Assembly: GCA_964187655.1 (NCBI GenBank)
Contig: CAXLMP010000029.1
Coordinates: 1-12,841 of the forward strand
Length of the DNA stretch: 12,841 nt
Origin: Lentimonas sp002292345
GTDB lineage: Bacteria; Verrucomicrobiota; Verrucomicrobiia; Opitutales; Coraliomargaritaceae
Direction: 5' to 3'
The notes beneath the pieces were generated by a model. The model searched no databases and was not told where the DNA came from. It was given only the letters and a program-made list of their open reading frames with translations. Position 1 is the first letter of the stretch; every line of letters starts with the position of its first letter. Below are positions 1-7,198 of this stretch, one piece after another. The translations under genes were made by a program, and so were the position numbers.

Positions 1-1
1 G

Positions 2-1063
2 GAGGACTTGAAGCGCTATATCGATCTAATGGCGCTCCAGAAATTGAACATCCTCCAACTCCATCTGACCGACGACCAGGGATGGCGGATCGAGATCAAG
101 AAGTATCCCAAGCTGACCGAAGTGGGTTCTCGGTCGAATCACAGCCGCAAATCAGGCGACGGTTGGTTCTACTCGCAAGCAGACATCAAGGAAGTCGTGG
201 CATACGCGACGAGCAGGCATGTCACGGTTGTGCCTGAGATCGAAATGCCCGGGCACAGTGGCGCGGCCATCAGAGCATATCCTGAACTGGGGTGCACGGG
301 CAAACCCGTAGAAGGCTGGAGTGCCCCCCTGTGCGTCTCAAAGGACTCAACGTTCGAGTATGTCACAGATGTTCTGGACGAGGTTATCGCCTTGTTTCCA
401 TCTCCCTACATTCATGTCGGTGCAGATGAAGTTCCCGCCGAGCATTGGCGTAAATGCCCGCGATGCACAACGAATATGGAAAGGCTCGCAGGCGAGAAAC
501 TTCCCGATGATGTTAACCCATTTCGCGTGAAAGTGGATCGTAAGGCGGGAACTGCCTTCCACAAAGACGTCGGTCTTCTGCAGGGCCAGTTCGTCCGCAA
601 GGTCGACAAGTCTCTGGCTTCTAAGGGGCGCAGGATGGTTGGCTGGGACGAGATCATCGAGAGCGGACTGCAAAGAGAAAGTCGCGCAGTAATGATGGTC
701 TGGCGTAGTCCGCACGCAATTGTCGGCGCGGTGAGTCAGAAGCGAAACCTGGTCATCTCGATGTTCCCGGATTATTACCTCGACAATGGGCTTTCTCTGA
801 AGCGCACCTATGATTATGAGCCGGTACCAGCCGAGCTGTCGGCGGAGGACGAAAAGTACATCCTGGGAATTCAGGGCAACATGTGGGGAGAGGGAACTCC
901 GAGCATTCGACGAGTGGATATGCAATCGTTCCCACGTCTGTGCGCTATTGCCGAGACAGGGTGGTCGTCAAGAGAGAGGCGGAACTTTGACGACTTCTCC
1001 GTCCGCCTTTCCACGTTTTATCGGCGCCTGGATCTGCTGGGAGTTCATCGCAAAAGCGAGTAA
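2..1063 (+). CDS. GH20 beta-N-acetylhexosaminidase, 5' end cut by window
   Basis: This is an exo-acting hexosaminidase that would release terminal beta-linked GlcNAc or GalNAc from glycans by substrate-assisted catalysis. The frame is open from base 2, so the start and any signal peptide or N-terminal GH20b domain lie upstream; the TTG at 8 is not a credible start because family homology is already in progress there. Numbering from that codon, the (beta/alpha)8 barrel shows LHLTDDQGWR near residues 18-27, PEIEMPGH at 76-83, the catalytic Asp-Glu pair in HVGADE (D140, E141), the substrate-pocket motif GWDE (212-215), a Trp at 232, and the GNMWGE motif (290-295). The C-terminus RLDLLGV is the usual family end. 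The stop is TAA at 1061. GH20 together with sulfatases fits degradation of a sulfated amino-sugar glycan. The family is clear; the exact substrate is not. Confidence 0.93.
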   Translation, partial: EDLKRYIDLMALQKLNILQLHLTDDQGWRIEIKKYPKLTEVGSRSNHSRKSGDGWFYSQADIKEVVAYATSRHVTVVPEIEMPGHSGAAIRAYPELGCTGKPVEGWSAPLCVSKDSTFEYVTDVLDEVIALFPSPYIHVGADEVPAEHWRKCPRCTTNMERLAGEKLPDDVNPFRVKVDRKAGTAFHKDVGLLQGQFVRKVDKSLASKGRRMVGWDEIIESGLQRESRAVMMVWRSPHAIVGAVSQKRNLVISMFPDYYLDNGLSLKRTYDYEPVPAELSAEDEKYILGIQGNMWGEGTPSIRRVDMQSFPRLCAIAETGWSSRERRNFDDFSVRLSTFYRRLDLLGVHRKSE

Positions 1064-1267
1064 GTTGGCTCGTCCAATGCCATCAGTATGACGACTGGAA
1101 AACCTGTGACGTGCTCGCATGCGCTTTCCACGTTTGCAAAGCTTAGCAACTACCGCCTTTCAACGGACCGGATCATTGACGGAAAAGACATCTTCGAAAT
1201 TCTGCTTGGGAAAAAAGAAGCCAAATCCCGCCCCACCCACGTTGGTACTCTCGGCAACGATCCTTAA
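1064..1267 (+). pseudogene. Sulfatase C-terminal remnant directly behind GH20
   Basis: After the GH20 stop the same frame stays open for 67 further codons to a TAA at 1265-1267. The segment from about 1127 reads STFAKLSNYRLSTDR followed by IIDGKDIFEILLGKKEAKSR. This is the pattern seen near the C-terminal third of S1 arylsulfatases, where a 'PTFA.LAG....TDR.IDGKDI.PLL.GK..AKSP' stretch precedes the last strands. The formylglycine motif, metal site and start are all absent, so this cannot be a working sulfatase. Just upstream is GKPVTCSHA (about 1097-1123), which resembles the start of discoidin (F5/8C) modules often appended to glycosidases, so this part may instead be the end of a once longer GH20. 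An ATG at 1088 could open a 59-residue peptide, but I see no good ribosome binding site. Calling it a relic is inference from pattern similarity. The remaining 1268-1394 holds nothing I recognise. Confidence 0.5.
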
Positions 1268-1394
1268 GTGAGTGCCATTCGGAACTGACCGGCTTTAAAT
1301 GCGATCCAAGCTCGACGGGAATTCACTGGTTGCGCTGGAGCTGAAACTAGGGCAACTATGCACTCTGAATACGAATTTAGAGCGACAATGATAC

Positions 1395-1403
1395 AAAGGA
1401 GGG
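1395..1403 (+). promoter_or_regulatory. Strong Shine-Dalgarno for the sulfatase at 1411
   Basis: AAAGGAGGG lies with its GGAGG core at 1398-1402, eight bases before the ATG at 1411. It is the best ribosome binding site in the window. It decides the start of the following sulfatase in favour of 1411 over the internal ATG at 1522, even though the resulting signal region is unusually long. Confidence 0.75.
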
Positions 1404-1410
1404 TAAAGAA

Positions 1411-2925
1411 ATGAAACAATTTATAGCGGTCGATAACATCGATCACTCCAATGCGAAAGCCGATCCGCGCGGGCGGAGTCTGCGTCCGGCGTCGAAAGCC
1501 AAATTGGCTGGATGGTTGCGGATGTTTGTTTTAGGAACCTCCATTTTGGGCTTGCTCGCGGGGCGGGTTGCCGCCGAAGAAAAACCAAACATCATCTTTT
1601 TCTTAGCGGATGATCAACGCAACGATGTGCTCGGCTGCGCTGGTAATACGATCATTCAGACCCCGACCTTGGATCGCCTGGCGACGCAAGGCATTCGCTT
1701 TGAAAATGCCTTTTGCGAAGTGCCTATCTGTGCGGCGAGTCGTGCGACGCTGTTCTCCGGACTGACACAGCGTACGCATGGTTATAATTTTGGTGAGTTA
1801 CCGGTGCCCTCTAAGTTTATCGCCAGTAGCTATCCGATGAGGCTCAAGGGCGCCGGTTACCGGATTGGTTTTGCTGGGAAATACGGCATGCGATTTGGGG
1901 GGCCGGGGTTGAAACATGAATTTGATTTTATGCAGGAGATCGGGCGTAATCCATTTCTTAAGAAGCAGCAGGATGGCACGCTGCGTCATGAGACTGATCT
2001 GTGTGCGGATGCCGCGATCGAATTCATCAAATCAAATCCGGCTGAAAAACCGTTCTGTATGTCGGTCAGTTTTAACGCGACCCATGCTGAGGACGGAGAT
2101 CATCGACCGGGCTACCATTTCCAATGGCCGGAATCGGCTGACGGACTGTACGAAGATGTGGAAATACCCGGGCCGGAACTTGGGGATGAGCGCTATTTTA
2201 AGGCACTGCCGAGCTTTCTCAGAGAAAAGAGAAATCTCAATTATGAGCGATACTTCTGGCGGTGGGATACCCCGGAAAAATACCAGATCAATATCCGCGC
2301 GTATTATCGCATGATTACCGGTATTGATCACGCCATTGCAAGGGTTCTCCAAGAGCTGAAAGCAAAGGGGCTTGATCAGAACACAATCATTGTTTACTCC
2401 GCCGATAACGGCTATATGAGGGGAGATCGTCGTACCGCTGGTAAGTGGAATCACTACGAGCAGTCCTTACGTATACCGCTGATTGTCTATGATCCCAGGC
2501 TGCCCAACGCACAGCGTGGTCGAGTGGTCAGCGAGCTGGTCAGTAACGTCGATTTGCCGGCAACCTTTGTCGACTTTGGTGGCGTTGAAATTCCAGAGGT
2601 CTATCAGGGGCATTCTCTTTTGCCGCTTATGGCCGGTGACGCCCCGGCAGGCTGGCGCAAAGATATCTTCGCAGAACATAAATTCTATCATTTCAATAAC
2701 TGGTATGCCGTGCGCAGTGAACGCTATAAATATGCCTCCTACTATGAAGAAGACGGCGGTCCTTATGAATGTCTCTACGATTTGAAAAAGGATCCGACAG
2801 AGCTGATCAATCTGGCTGCCAACCCTGAGTATGCGTCTGTGCTGAATAGGATGAAAGAGCGCATGGAGCGCTATCTGGACGCCTACCCTGAGGCGGTATC
2901 CAAGCAGCATCAGAAAAATAAATAG
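1411..2925 (+). CDS. Exported S1-family sulfatase (CxAxR type)
   Basis: This is a 504-residue type I sulfatase that would hydrolyse a sulfate ester on a carbohydrate using a formylglycine residue and a bound divalent metal, probably in the periplasm or outside the cell. A hydrophobic export segment spans about residues 33-52 and ends VAA-EE. It is preceded by an unusually long polar, basic stretch of ~35 residues. Mature signatures are FLADDQR (metal ligands D67 and D68), PICAASR with the modifiable Cys at 107, FAGKYG (K157), NATH (H225), YSADNG (D332, N333) and AGKW (K345). The C-terminal part has the usual YDLKKDP turn. The modification motif is C-A-A-S-R, the Ala-containing variant of CxPxR, which sulfatase maturases also accept. 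It is separated by 143 bases from the relic behind GH20 and has its own strong ribosome binding site. The substrate cannot be read from the sequence. Confidence 0.93.
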   Translation: MKQFIAVDNIDHSNAKADPRGRSLRPASKAKLAGWLRMFVLGTSILGLLAGRVAAEEKPNIIFFLADDQRNDVLGCAGNTIIQTPTLDRLATQGIRFENAFCEVPICAASRATLFSGLTQRTHGYNFGELPVPSKFIASSYPMRLKGAGYRIGFAGKYGMRFGGPGLKHEFDFMQEIGRNPFLKKQQDGTLRHETDLCADAAIEFIKSNPAEKPFCMSVSFNATHAEDGDHRPGYHFQWPESADGLYEDVEIPGPELGDERYFKALPSFLREKRNLNYERYFWRWDTPEKYQINIRAYYRMITGIDHAIARVLQELKAKGLDQNTIIVYSADNGYMRGDRRTAGKWNHYEQSLRIPLIVYDPRLPNAQRGRVVSELVSNVDLPATFVDFGGVEIPEVYQGHSLLPLMAGDAPAGWRKDIFAEHKFYHFNNWYAVRSERYKYASYYEEDGGPYECLYDLKKDPTELINLAANPEYASVLNRMKERMERYLDAYPEAVSKQHQKNK

Positions 2926-2981
2926 AACGCCGAAAAATATACCCACGGACAAATCCGGTCGGGGATCGTGCAGTCGCCATT

Positions 2982-3004
2982 ATCCTAACTACTCTTTTTA
3001 GGAT
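2982..3004 (+). other. Short perfect inverted repeat between genes
   Basis: ATCCTAA (2982-2988) and TTAGGAT (2998-3004) are exact reverse complements with a nine-base, T-containing loop. The hairpin lies 57 bases after the sulfatase stop and just before the chimeric gene at 3022. It is AT-rich with no T-tract after the stem, so it is not a classical intrinsic terminator. It could be a weak terminator, a recombination scar or chance. Confidence 0.3.
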
Positions 3005-3021
3005 CAATCGACACAGTCTTC

Positions 3022-4209
3022 ATGAATCACATTCCTTTTGCTCAACTCGCGTCGCGCATCGATGGCGAACTCCACACCGGTAGCACCCTGAGGCGGCTCT
3101 ACGCGACGGATGCTTCGGAATACCAGGAGCTGCCGGCGGGTGTGGTCCTGCCGGAGAGCGAGAACGACATTCGCGAGGTCATCCGTTTTGCCCGCCGCAA
3201 TCAGCTTGGTCTGATCCCGCGCGCGGTAGGCACGTCGCTGGCTGGGCAGTGTGTCGGCAGCGGATTGGTCGTCGATATCTCGAAGTATTTCACCCGTATC
3301 CTTTCCGTGGATACCGAGACACGCCAGGTGCGTGTCCAGCCAGGCGTGGTCCGCGACGTAAATGCAAAAGACGGCTACTGGGTCATGGTTCTCTTTGAGC
3401 GGAAAGGCCATACGATTTATACGTCGCCCGATCTCAAGGCGTGGGAGAAGACAGGTACCATCAATGGCTTCCACGAGTGCCCGGAGCTATTCCCGCTTGC
3501 CGTGGATCCGGCTTCGTCTAAAGACTACGCCGGGACAAGTGGCGAACCGGAGAACGTGAAGTGGATCATGTACGGGGCCAAGGGTCGTTATCACATCGGC
3601 GCCTTCGACGGGAAAACGTTCAAGCCGGAGACGAAAAAACAAATCGCGATGTATTACGGCGACAAGTGCTACGCATCCCAGACATTCAATAACACCGAGA
3701 AGGGCCCAGACGGCCAGCCGCGTCGCATTCAGACGATGTGGCAGGGCGGACGATTCGGGCAAATCTCTTTGCCAGTTGAGCTGACCCTGAAAACGACTCT
3801 GCTCGGACGGCGCGTCTGTATGCTACCCGCCAAGGAGATTAAAAACCTTTATCAACGAACCGAAACCCTTGACGGTCTGGTTCTGGAACCGGGTGCTGCC
3901 AATCCGCTCGAAAAGATGAAAGGCGGCCTCTACGACATCGAACTGGAAGTCGACCTTTCGCAGGCATCACAGTTGATCCTCAACATCCGGGGTAAGCGCT
4001 TGATCGTCGATGTCTCCAAAGACGGACTGACACTGAGAAGAGAAATGAAGATTCCCGGAACAAAGAAACTCGTGCTCAGGGTTGTGGTCGACCACTCCTC
4101 GCAGGATGTCTACTTCGGCGAACACGGGCTTTTTTACTCACCCCGCATGGCCAAACCTTCAGCATTGACGGACTCGGAATCACCGGGCTTGAGTCCAATC
4201 ACCATGTAG
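3022..4209 (+). CDS. Chimeric ORF: FAD-oxidase N-terminus fused to truncated GH32
   Basis: The 395-residue frame joins two unrelated proteins. Residues 1 to about 112 are the start of a GlcD-like FAD-linked oxidase (FAD_binding_4 fold): LYATDASEY, PRAVGTSLAGQ (the flavin pyrophosphate loop, 66-76) and VQPGVVRD (105-112). Those enzymes usually need several hundred more residues, so this part cannot be an oxidase. From about residue 117 it is GH32 (fructan/sucrose hydrolase, five-bladed propeller): WVMVLFERKG, YTSPDLKAW, HECPELFPL with the acid/base Glu at 152, then RIQTMWQGG, ISLPVELTL and a GH32C-like beta-sandwich to about residue 370. The GH32 nucleophile motif (NDPNG) lies in the missing N-terminal blade, so catalysis is not expected. 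There is no signal peptide and no convincing ribosome binding site. The last ~20 residues are out-of-frame reading into the metallo-hydrolase fragment. The ORF is open, but it is best regarded as a fused pseudogene or assembly chimera. Confidence 0.8.
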   Translation: MNHIPFAQLASRIDGELHTGSTLRRLYATDASEYQELPAGVVLPESENDIREVIRFARRNQLGLIPRAVGTSLAGQCVGSGLVVDISKYFTRILSVDTETRQVRVQPGVVRDVNAKDGYWVMVLFERKGHTIYTSPDLKAWEKTGTINGFHECPELFPLAVDPASSKDYAGTSGEPENVKWIMYGAKGRYHIGAFDGKTFKPETKKQIAMYYGDKCYASQTFNNTEKGPDGQPRRIQTMWQGGRFGQISLPVELTLKTTLLGRRVCMLPAKEIKNLYQRTETLDGLVLEPGAANPLEKMKGGLYDIELEVDLSQASQLILNIRGKRLIVDVSKDGLTLRREMKIPGTKKLVLRVVVDHSSQDVYFGEHGLFYSPRMAKPSALTDSESPGLSPITM

Positions 4210-4583
4210 CTGACTCGAAAGAACAATGTATGATCTACCTAATTGAGGGGGCTACGAGGAGTGTTCTCTACGCGACAGACGGTTCCTGGCTACTGGCAAA
4301 CACATGGAACACTCTCCGTAAAAAGCGACTCGATGCCATTATCTGGGACGCCACCTGTGGCGAAGGAGCGGGAGATCCTCGAATTTTCAGCCATAACGAC
4401 ATGAGCATGATTCGCCACATGAACCATTCCCTTGTGAAAGGAAAGGTACTGAAACCTGATGCAAAAATCATTCTCACCCATATCGCACGAAAACTGCAGC
4501 CCCCCCATGCAGAGATGGAGCAAACGCTCCTACCGGAAGGTCTTATCCCTGCCTATGACGGTATGTCCGTCGTGCTGAGCTAA
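4149..4583 (+). pseudogene. C-terminal half of an MBL-fold metallo-hydrolase
   Basis: The frame ending at TAA 4581 reads as the C-terminal half of a PhnP-like metallo-beta-lactamase-fold hydrolase. It contains VLYATDGSW (with a metal-bridging Asp candidate), DAIIWDATCGEG, a His-rich FSHNDMSM segment, IILTHIARK and a C-terminal AYDGMSVVLS. Homology continues upstream of the first ATG (4230): the same frame gives FSIDGLGITGLESNHHV from about 4158, overlapping the preceding ORF in another frame. The N-terminal HxHxDH metal site is absent, so the protein is not expected to be active. The breakpoint with the GH32 fragment lies at about 4125-4150. The 3' end looks natural. A peptide of 117 residues could be made from ATG 4230, but I see no good ribosome binding site. 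Confidence 0.75.
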
Positions 4584-4615
4584 ACAGTCTGAACAAAATA
4601 GAGAGACCCTTAGAC

Positions 4616-4840
4616 GTGATCAAAAATAATATTCGTCAGCCGTATCATACCGGTGCGGTTTATTTGAACCGGCATTGGCTCAAAGAGACTCCACACAAGT
4701 CGTCGGTTTTGGGCGGCGACGCAGCGGATGAGTCTGAATCCGAACTCAAAGCATTGGCAGAGCAACTCAACCAGACTATGCCAAACTCTGGACGAATGGG
4801 TGTGACTGGCCTTCATCCTTACGAAATAAAGATAACGTGA
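4616..4840 (+). CDS. Small hypothetical ORF overlapping the beta-helix gene
   Basis: A GTG-initiated frame of 74 codons ends in TGA at 4838-4840, overlapping the GTG start of the next gene as GTGA. The peptide is polar, with an acidic segment (DAADESESELKAL) and no signal peptide, membrane segment or motif I recognise. It lies 32 bases after the metallo-hydrolase remnant and could be another relic, for example the C-terminal tail of a lost gene. Its only functional hint is the overlap, which would allow translational coupling to the beta-helix gene, whose own ribosome binding site is weak. The evidence that it is a real protein is thin. Confidence 0.35.
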   Translation: MIKNNIRQPYHTGAVYLNRHWLKETPHKSSVLGGDAADESESELKALAEQLNQTMPNSGRMGVTGLHPYEIKIT

Positions 4841-7077
4841 AAAAGCAAATCCTTAGGACCGCCCTATGTGCTGTCGCCTGCATCTCCGTTCTGGACATGA
4901 CGGCTCAGGCCTTGTCAGCCCAAACGATTATAGTGTCGCCTGGCGGAACGGTTGACTCGCTACCAGAGGCTCGTGATGCCGTGCGGGCATTGCGGGCCGC
5001 AGGTGAAAAGGGCGATATCGATGTCGTGATTCAGGACGGGGTTTATACGCTGGACCAAACGCTGGTCTTCGGGCCGGAGGATTCTGCACCCGAGGGCGCG
5101 GTGACGCGCTACCGTGCGGCCGAGGGCGCGAGTCCCTTGATCAGCGGCGGTCGTGTCATCAAAAACTGGCAACAATCCGACCTGCAGAGCGGCAAGGTCT
5201 GGAAGGCGAAGGTCCCGTGGGCGAAGGGGGATGCCTTCTTCCATTGTCTCTACGATGGCAGTACGCTTTTGCAGCGGGCGCAGTCTGAAGAGATTCGTGT
5301 GAACGTGGATGCGCCCAGAAGCATGTATGCGGGCGAGCTTAAGCATCGGCTGGAGTTTTCCTATACGGGCGATGTGCTCAAGCCCTGTAAAAATCTGGAG
5401 GATCTGGAGCTATACGGCCAGCCCACTCGGGCGTGGTTGGTCAATTACCTGGGGATCGCCTCGGTCGACCCGGAGAAAAAACGGGCCCGGCTGACGGTTC
5501 CGGCCACATACCGTATGGGTGGATCGTTTGTTCTGGAAAACCGGGTCGATGATCTGGATCAGCCGGGTGAATGGGCGCTCAATTCGCAGGAAGGCATCCT
5601 CTATTACTGGCCGGAATCGGGCACGCCGGGCGATCAGGTAATTGCCCCGGCGCTGGATGAGCTGATCCGTGTGGAAGGCGTGAACGATGCTTCCGTTGCC
5701 GGGAAGAAGGACCGGCCTGTCGAGGGCATTGTTTTCAGCGGGCTTCGGTTTGCTCACGCAGATCGCCAGAAGTGGTTGCCGGAAGACCAGGGGATTCAGC
5801 ACGACTGGAACATGTGGGACAAGGCGAACGGGTTGATTCGCTTTCGGGGCGCCCGCAATTGCGCCGTCCGGAACTGCACTTTTTTCGACAGCGGCAGCGA
5901 CGGTGTGCGGCTTGATCTGTTTTGTCAGGAAATCACGGTGGAGGGCTCCACGTTTAGGGATCTCGGCGGCACCGGAATCCTGTTGTGCGGCTATGGGCCG
6001 GGCAAAAAGGATGTCAACAAAGGCAATACCATCCACAACAATGAGATTACCCGGGTGGGGCAGTTGTTTCTACATTCGCCGGGGATCTTTGTCTGGCAGA
6101 GCGGGCATAACCGGATCTCTCATAATCATGTCTACGATCAGGCTTACACCGGCATCGTGATCGCAGGCGTGCGTCGCCGTTTCTTTGCCCCCGTTTTTAA
6201 AAAGACGGGTCAGGCCAATCCGTTCGCCAAATGGAAATTTCCTGAAGGGACGCGCGAGCATATTCCCACGATTCGCTGGGACGAGATTACACTCGCCGAC
6301 ATCAAGGCCTGGTCCGCGTATGAGCCGTACATGCATGCGCGGGGAAACCTGATTGAGTTTAATGAAGTGCATGACTGCCTGAAGTTACTACACGATGGAA
6401 ACTGCATCTATCTGTCAGCCAATGGCGATGGCAACATCGTTCGGCATAACGTGACGTATAACCATCCGGAGGGGGCGATGATTCGTACCGACGATGATAG
6501 CCATGGTGCCACGGTTCAAGGCAACCTTCTGTTTGGCACTACGGGGAATCAGGGGATCACCATCAAGGGGCTGAATACCGCCACAGGAAATGTGTTCGTC
6601 AATAGCCAACTACTGACAGGGCGGGCGGGCAACACCGTCGATCCAGAGTCGGATCTGTCGCGCAATATATTCTATGTCGTCAGTGGCTCGGTATCCGATG
6701 GCTTTCACTACGGTATCGATAGCGTGGGTGCCGGGCTGGATTATAATCTCTACTACCATAATGCGCCGGGGGTCGGGGAATCACTGTTAATGAAACAACG
6801 TGCGCGTAACAAAACAGCGTTAGCGGACCATCACAGTCTGGCCAGCGATCCGCTGTTTGTGGATCCGGTTCATGGGGACTTCAGTTTCAAAACCGGATCG
6901 CCTGCGCTCAAGCTGGGAATGAAACCCTTGTCGCTGGATATCGTTGGGAAAATGGGGACCTTGCGGGATCCGTTTCTGGCGCGTTTCATGTCTGACTCTT
7001 CGATGCTCTTTAAGAGCACGGCGAAAGAGGGCGGAAAAAAGAAACGCAAAAAAGACAGCAACGAATTGAATTTGTGA
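4837..7077 (+). CDS. Secreted right-handed parallel beta-helix protein, GH141-like candidate
   Basis: This 746-residue protein starts at GTG 4837 with a clear signal peptide (KKQILR, then hydrophobic residues to about 26, likely cut after ALSA). Residues ~31-75 give SPGGTVDSLPEARDAVRAL and a DVVIQDGVYTL strand. Residues ~98-125 give PLISGGRVIKNWQ and VWKAKVPW, a pattern common in beta-helix glycosidase-like proteins. Residues ~295-600 contain stacked repeats rich in N, G, I and V (NCAVRNCTFFDSGSDGVRL, HNNEITRVG, NRISHNHVYDQAYTGIVI, GNLIEFNEVHD, GNIVRHNVTYNHPEGAMI), the coil pattern of Beta_helix (PF13229). The length and N-terminal pattern recall GH141 (fucosidase/xylanase) proteins, but I cannot assign catalytic residues, and a lyase or another glycosidase is possible. 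The C-terminus is oddly basic (GGKKKRKKD, 732-740). It probably acts outside the cytoplasm on the same glycan as the sulfatases. Confidence 0.87.
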   Translation: MKKQILRTALCAVACISVLDMTAQALSAQTIIVSPGGTVDSLPEARDAVRALRAAGEKGDIDVVIQDGVYTLDQTLVFGPEDSAPEGAVTRYRAAEGASPLISGGRVIKNWQQSDLQSGKVWKAKVPWAKGDAFFHCLYDGSTLLQRAQSEEIRVNVDAPRSMYAGELKHRLEFSYTGDVLKPCKNLEDLELYGQPTRAWLVNYLGIASVDPEKKRARLTVPATYRMGGSFVLENRVDDLDQPGEWALNSQEGILYYWPESGTPGDQVIAPALDELIRVEGVNDASVAGKKDRPVEGIVFSGLRFAHADRQKWLPEDQGIQHDWNMWDKANGLIRFRGARNCAVRNCTFFDSGSDGVRLDLFCQEITVEGSTFRDLGGTGILLCGYGPGKKDVNKGNTIHNNEITRVGQLFLHSPGIFVWQSGHNRISHNHVYDQAYTGIVIAGVRRRFFAPVFKKTGQANPFAKWKFPEGTREHIPTIRWDEITLADIKAWSAYEPYMHARGNLIEFNEVHDCLKLLHDGNCIYLSANGDGNIVRHNVTYNHPEGAMIRTDDDSHGATVQGNLLFGTTGNQGITIKGLNTATGNVFVNSQLLTGRAGNTVDPESDLSRNIFYVVSGSVSDGFHYGIDSVGAGLDYNLYYHNAPGVGESLLMKQRARNKTALADHHSLASDPLFVDPVHGDFSFKTGSPALKLGMKPLSLDIVGKMGTLRDPFLARFMSDSSMLFKSTAKEGGKKKRKKDSNELNL

Positions 7078-7181
7078 ACAAACCGCTCTCGGGCTTTATT
7101 TGGTGTACATCATCGGGTGTTCACGTGATTACGCAGGGGAGGGTGTTATGTTACTCTAGGGAAGTAATAAGCTATTGAGCG

Positions 7182-7187
7182 GGAGGA
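7182..7187 (+). promoter_or_regulatory. Candidate Shine-Dalgarno for the sulfatase at 7199
   Basis: GGAGGA lies eleven bases before ATG 7199. It falls inside the longest possible frame (TTG 7175), arguing against that start, and is too far from ATG 7235 to serve it, so it favours 7199. The intergenic stretch 7078-7181 shows no clear terminator or promoter. Confidence 0.55.
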
Positions 7188-7198
7188 CAAAGCAGATT

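Noticed and set aside
347..925. 192-codon open frame on the minus strand
   Set aside because: It is antisense to conserved GH20 catalytic motifs and shows no protein family features.
1330..1359. Weak promoter-like pair TTGCGC and AACTAT before sulfatase 1
   Set aside because: Both boxes match consensus poorly and the spacing is 18; not supportable without transcript data.
5410..6036. 208-codon open frame on the minus strand
   Set aside because: It lies wholly inside the beta-helix gene, has no recognisable domain, and its openness follows from codon bias of the + strand gene.
7175..7198. TTG start eight codons upstream for the sulfatase at 7199
   Set aside because: It would put the GGAGGA ribosome binding site inside the gene and add residues without homology or signal-peptide character.
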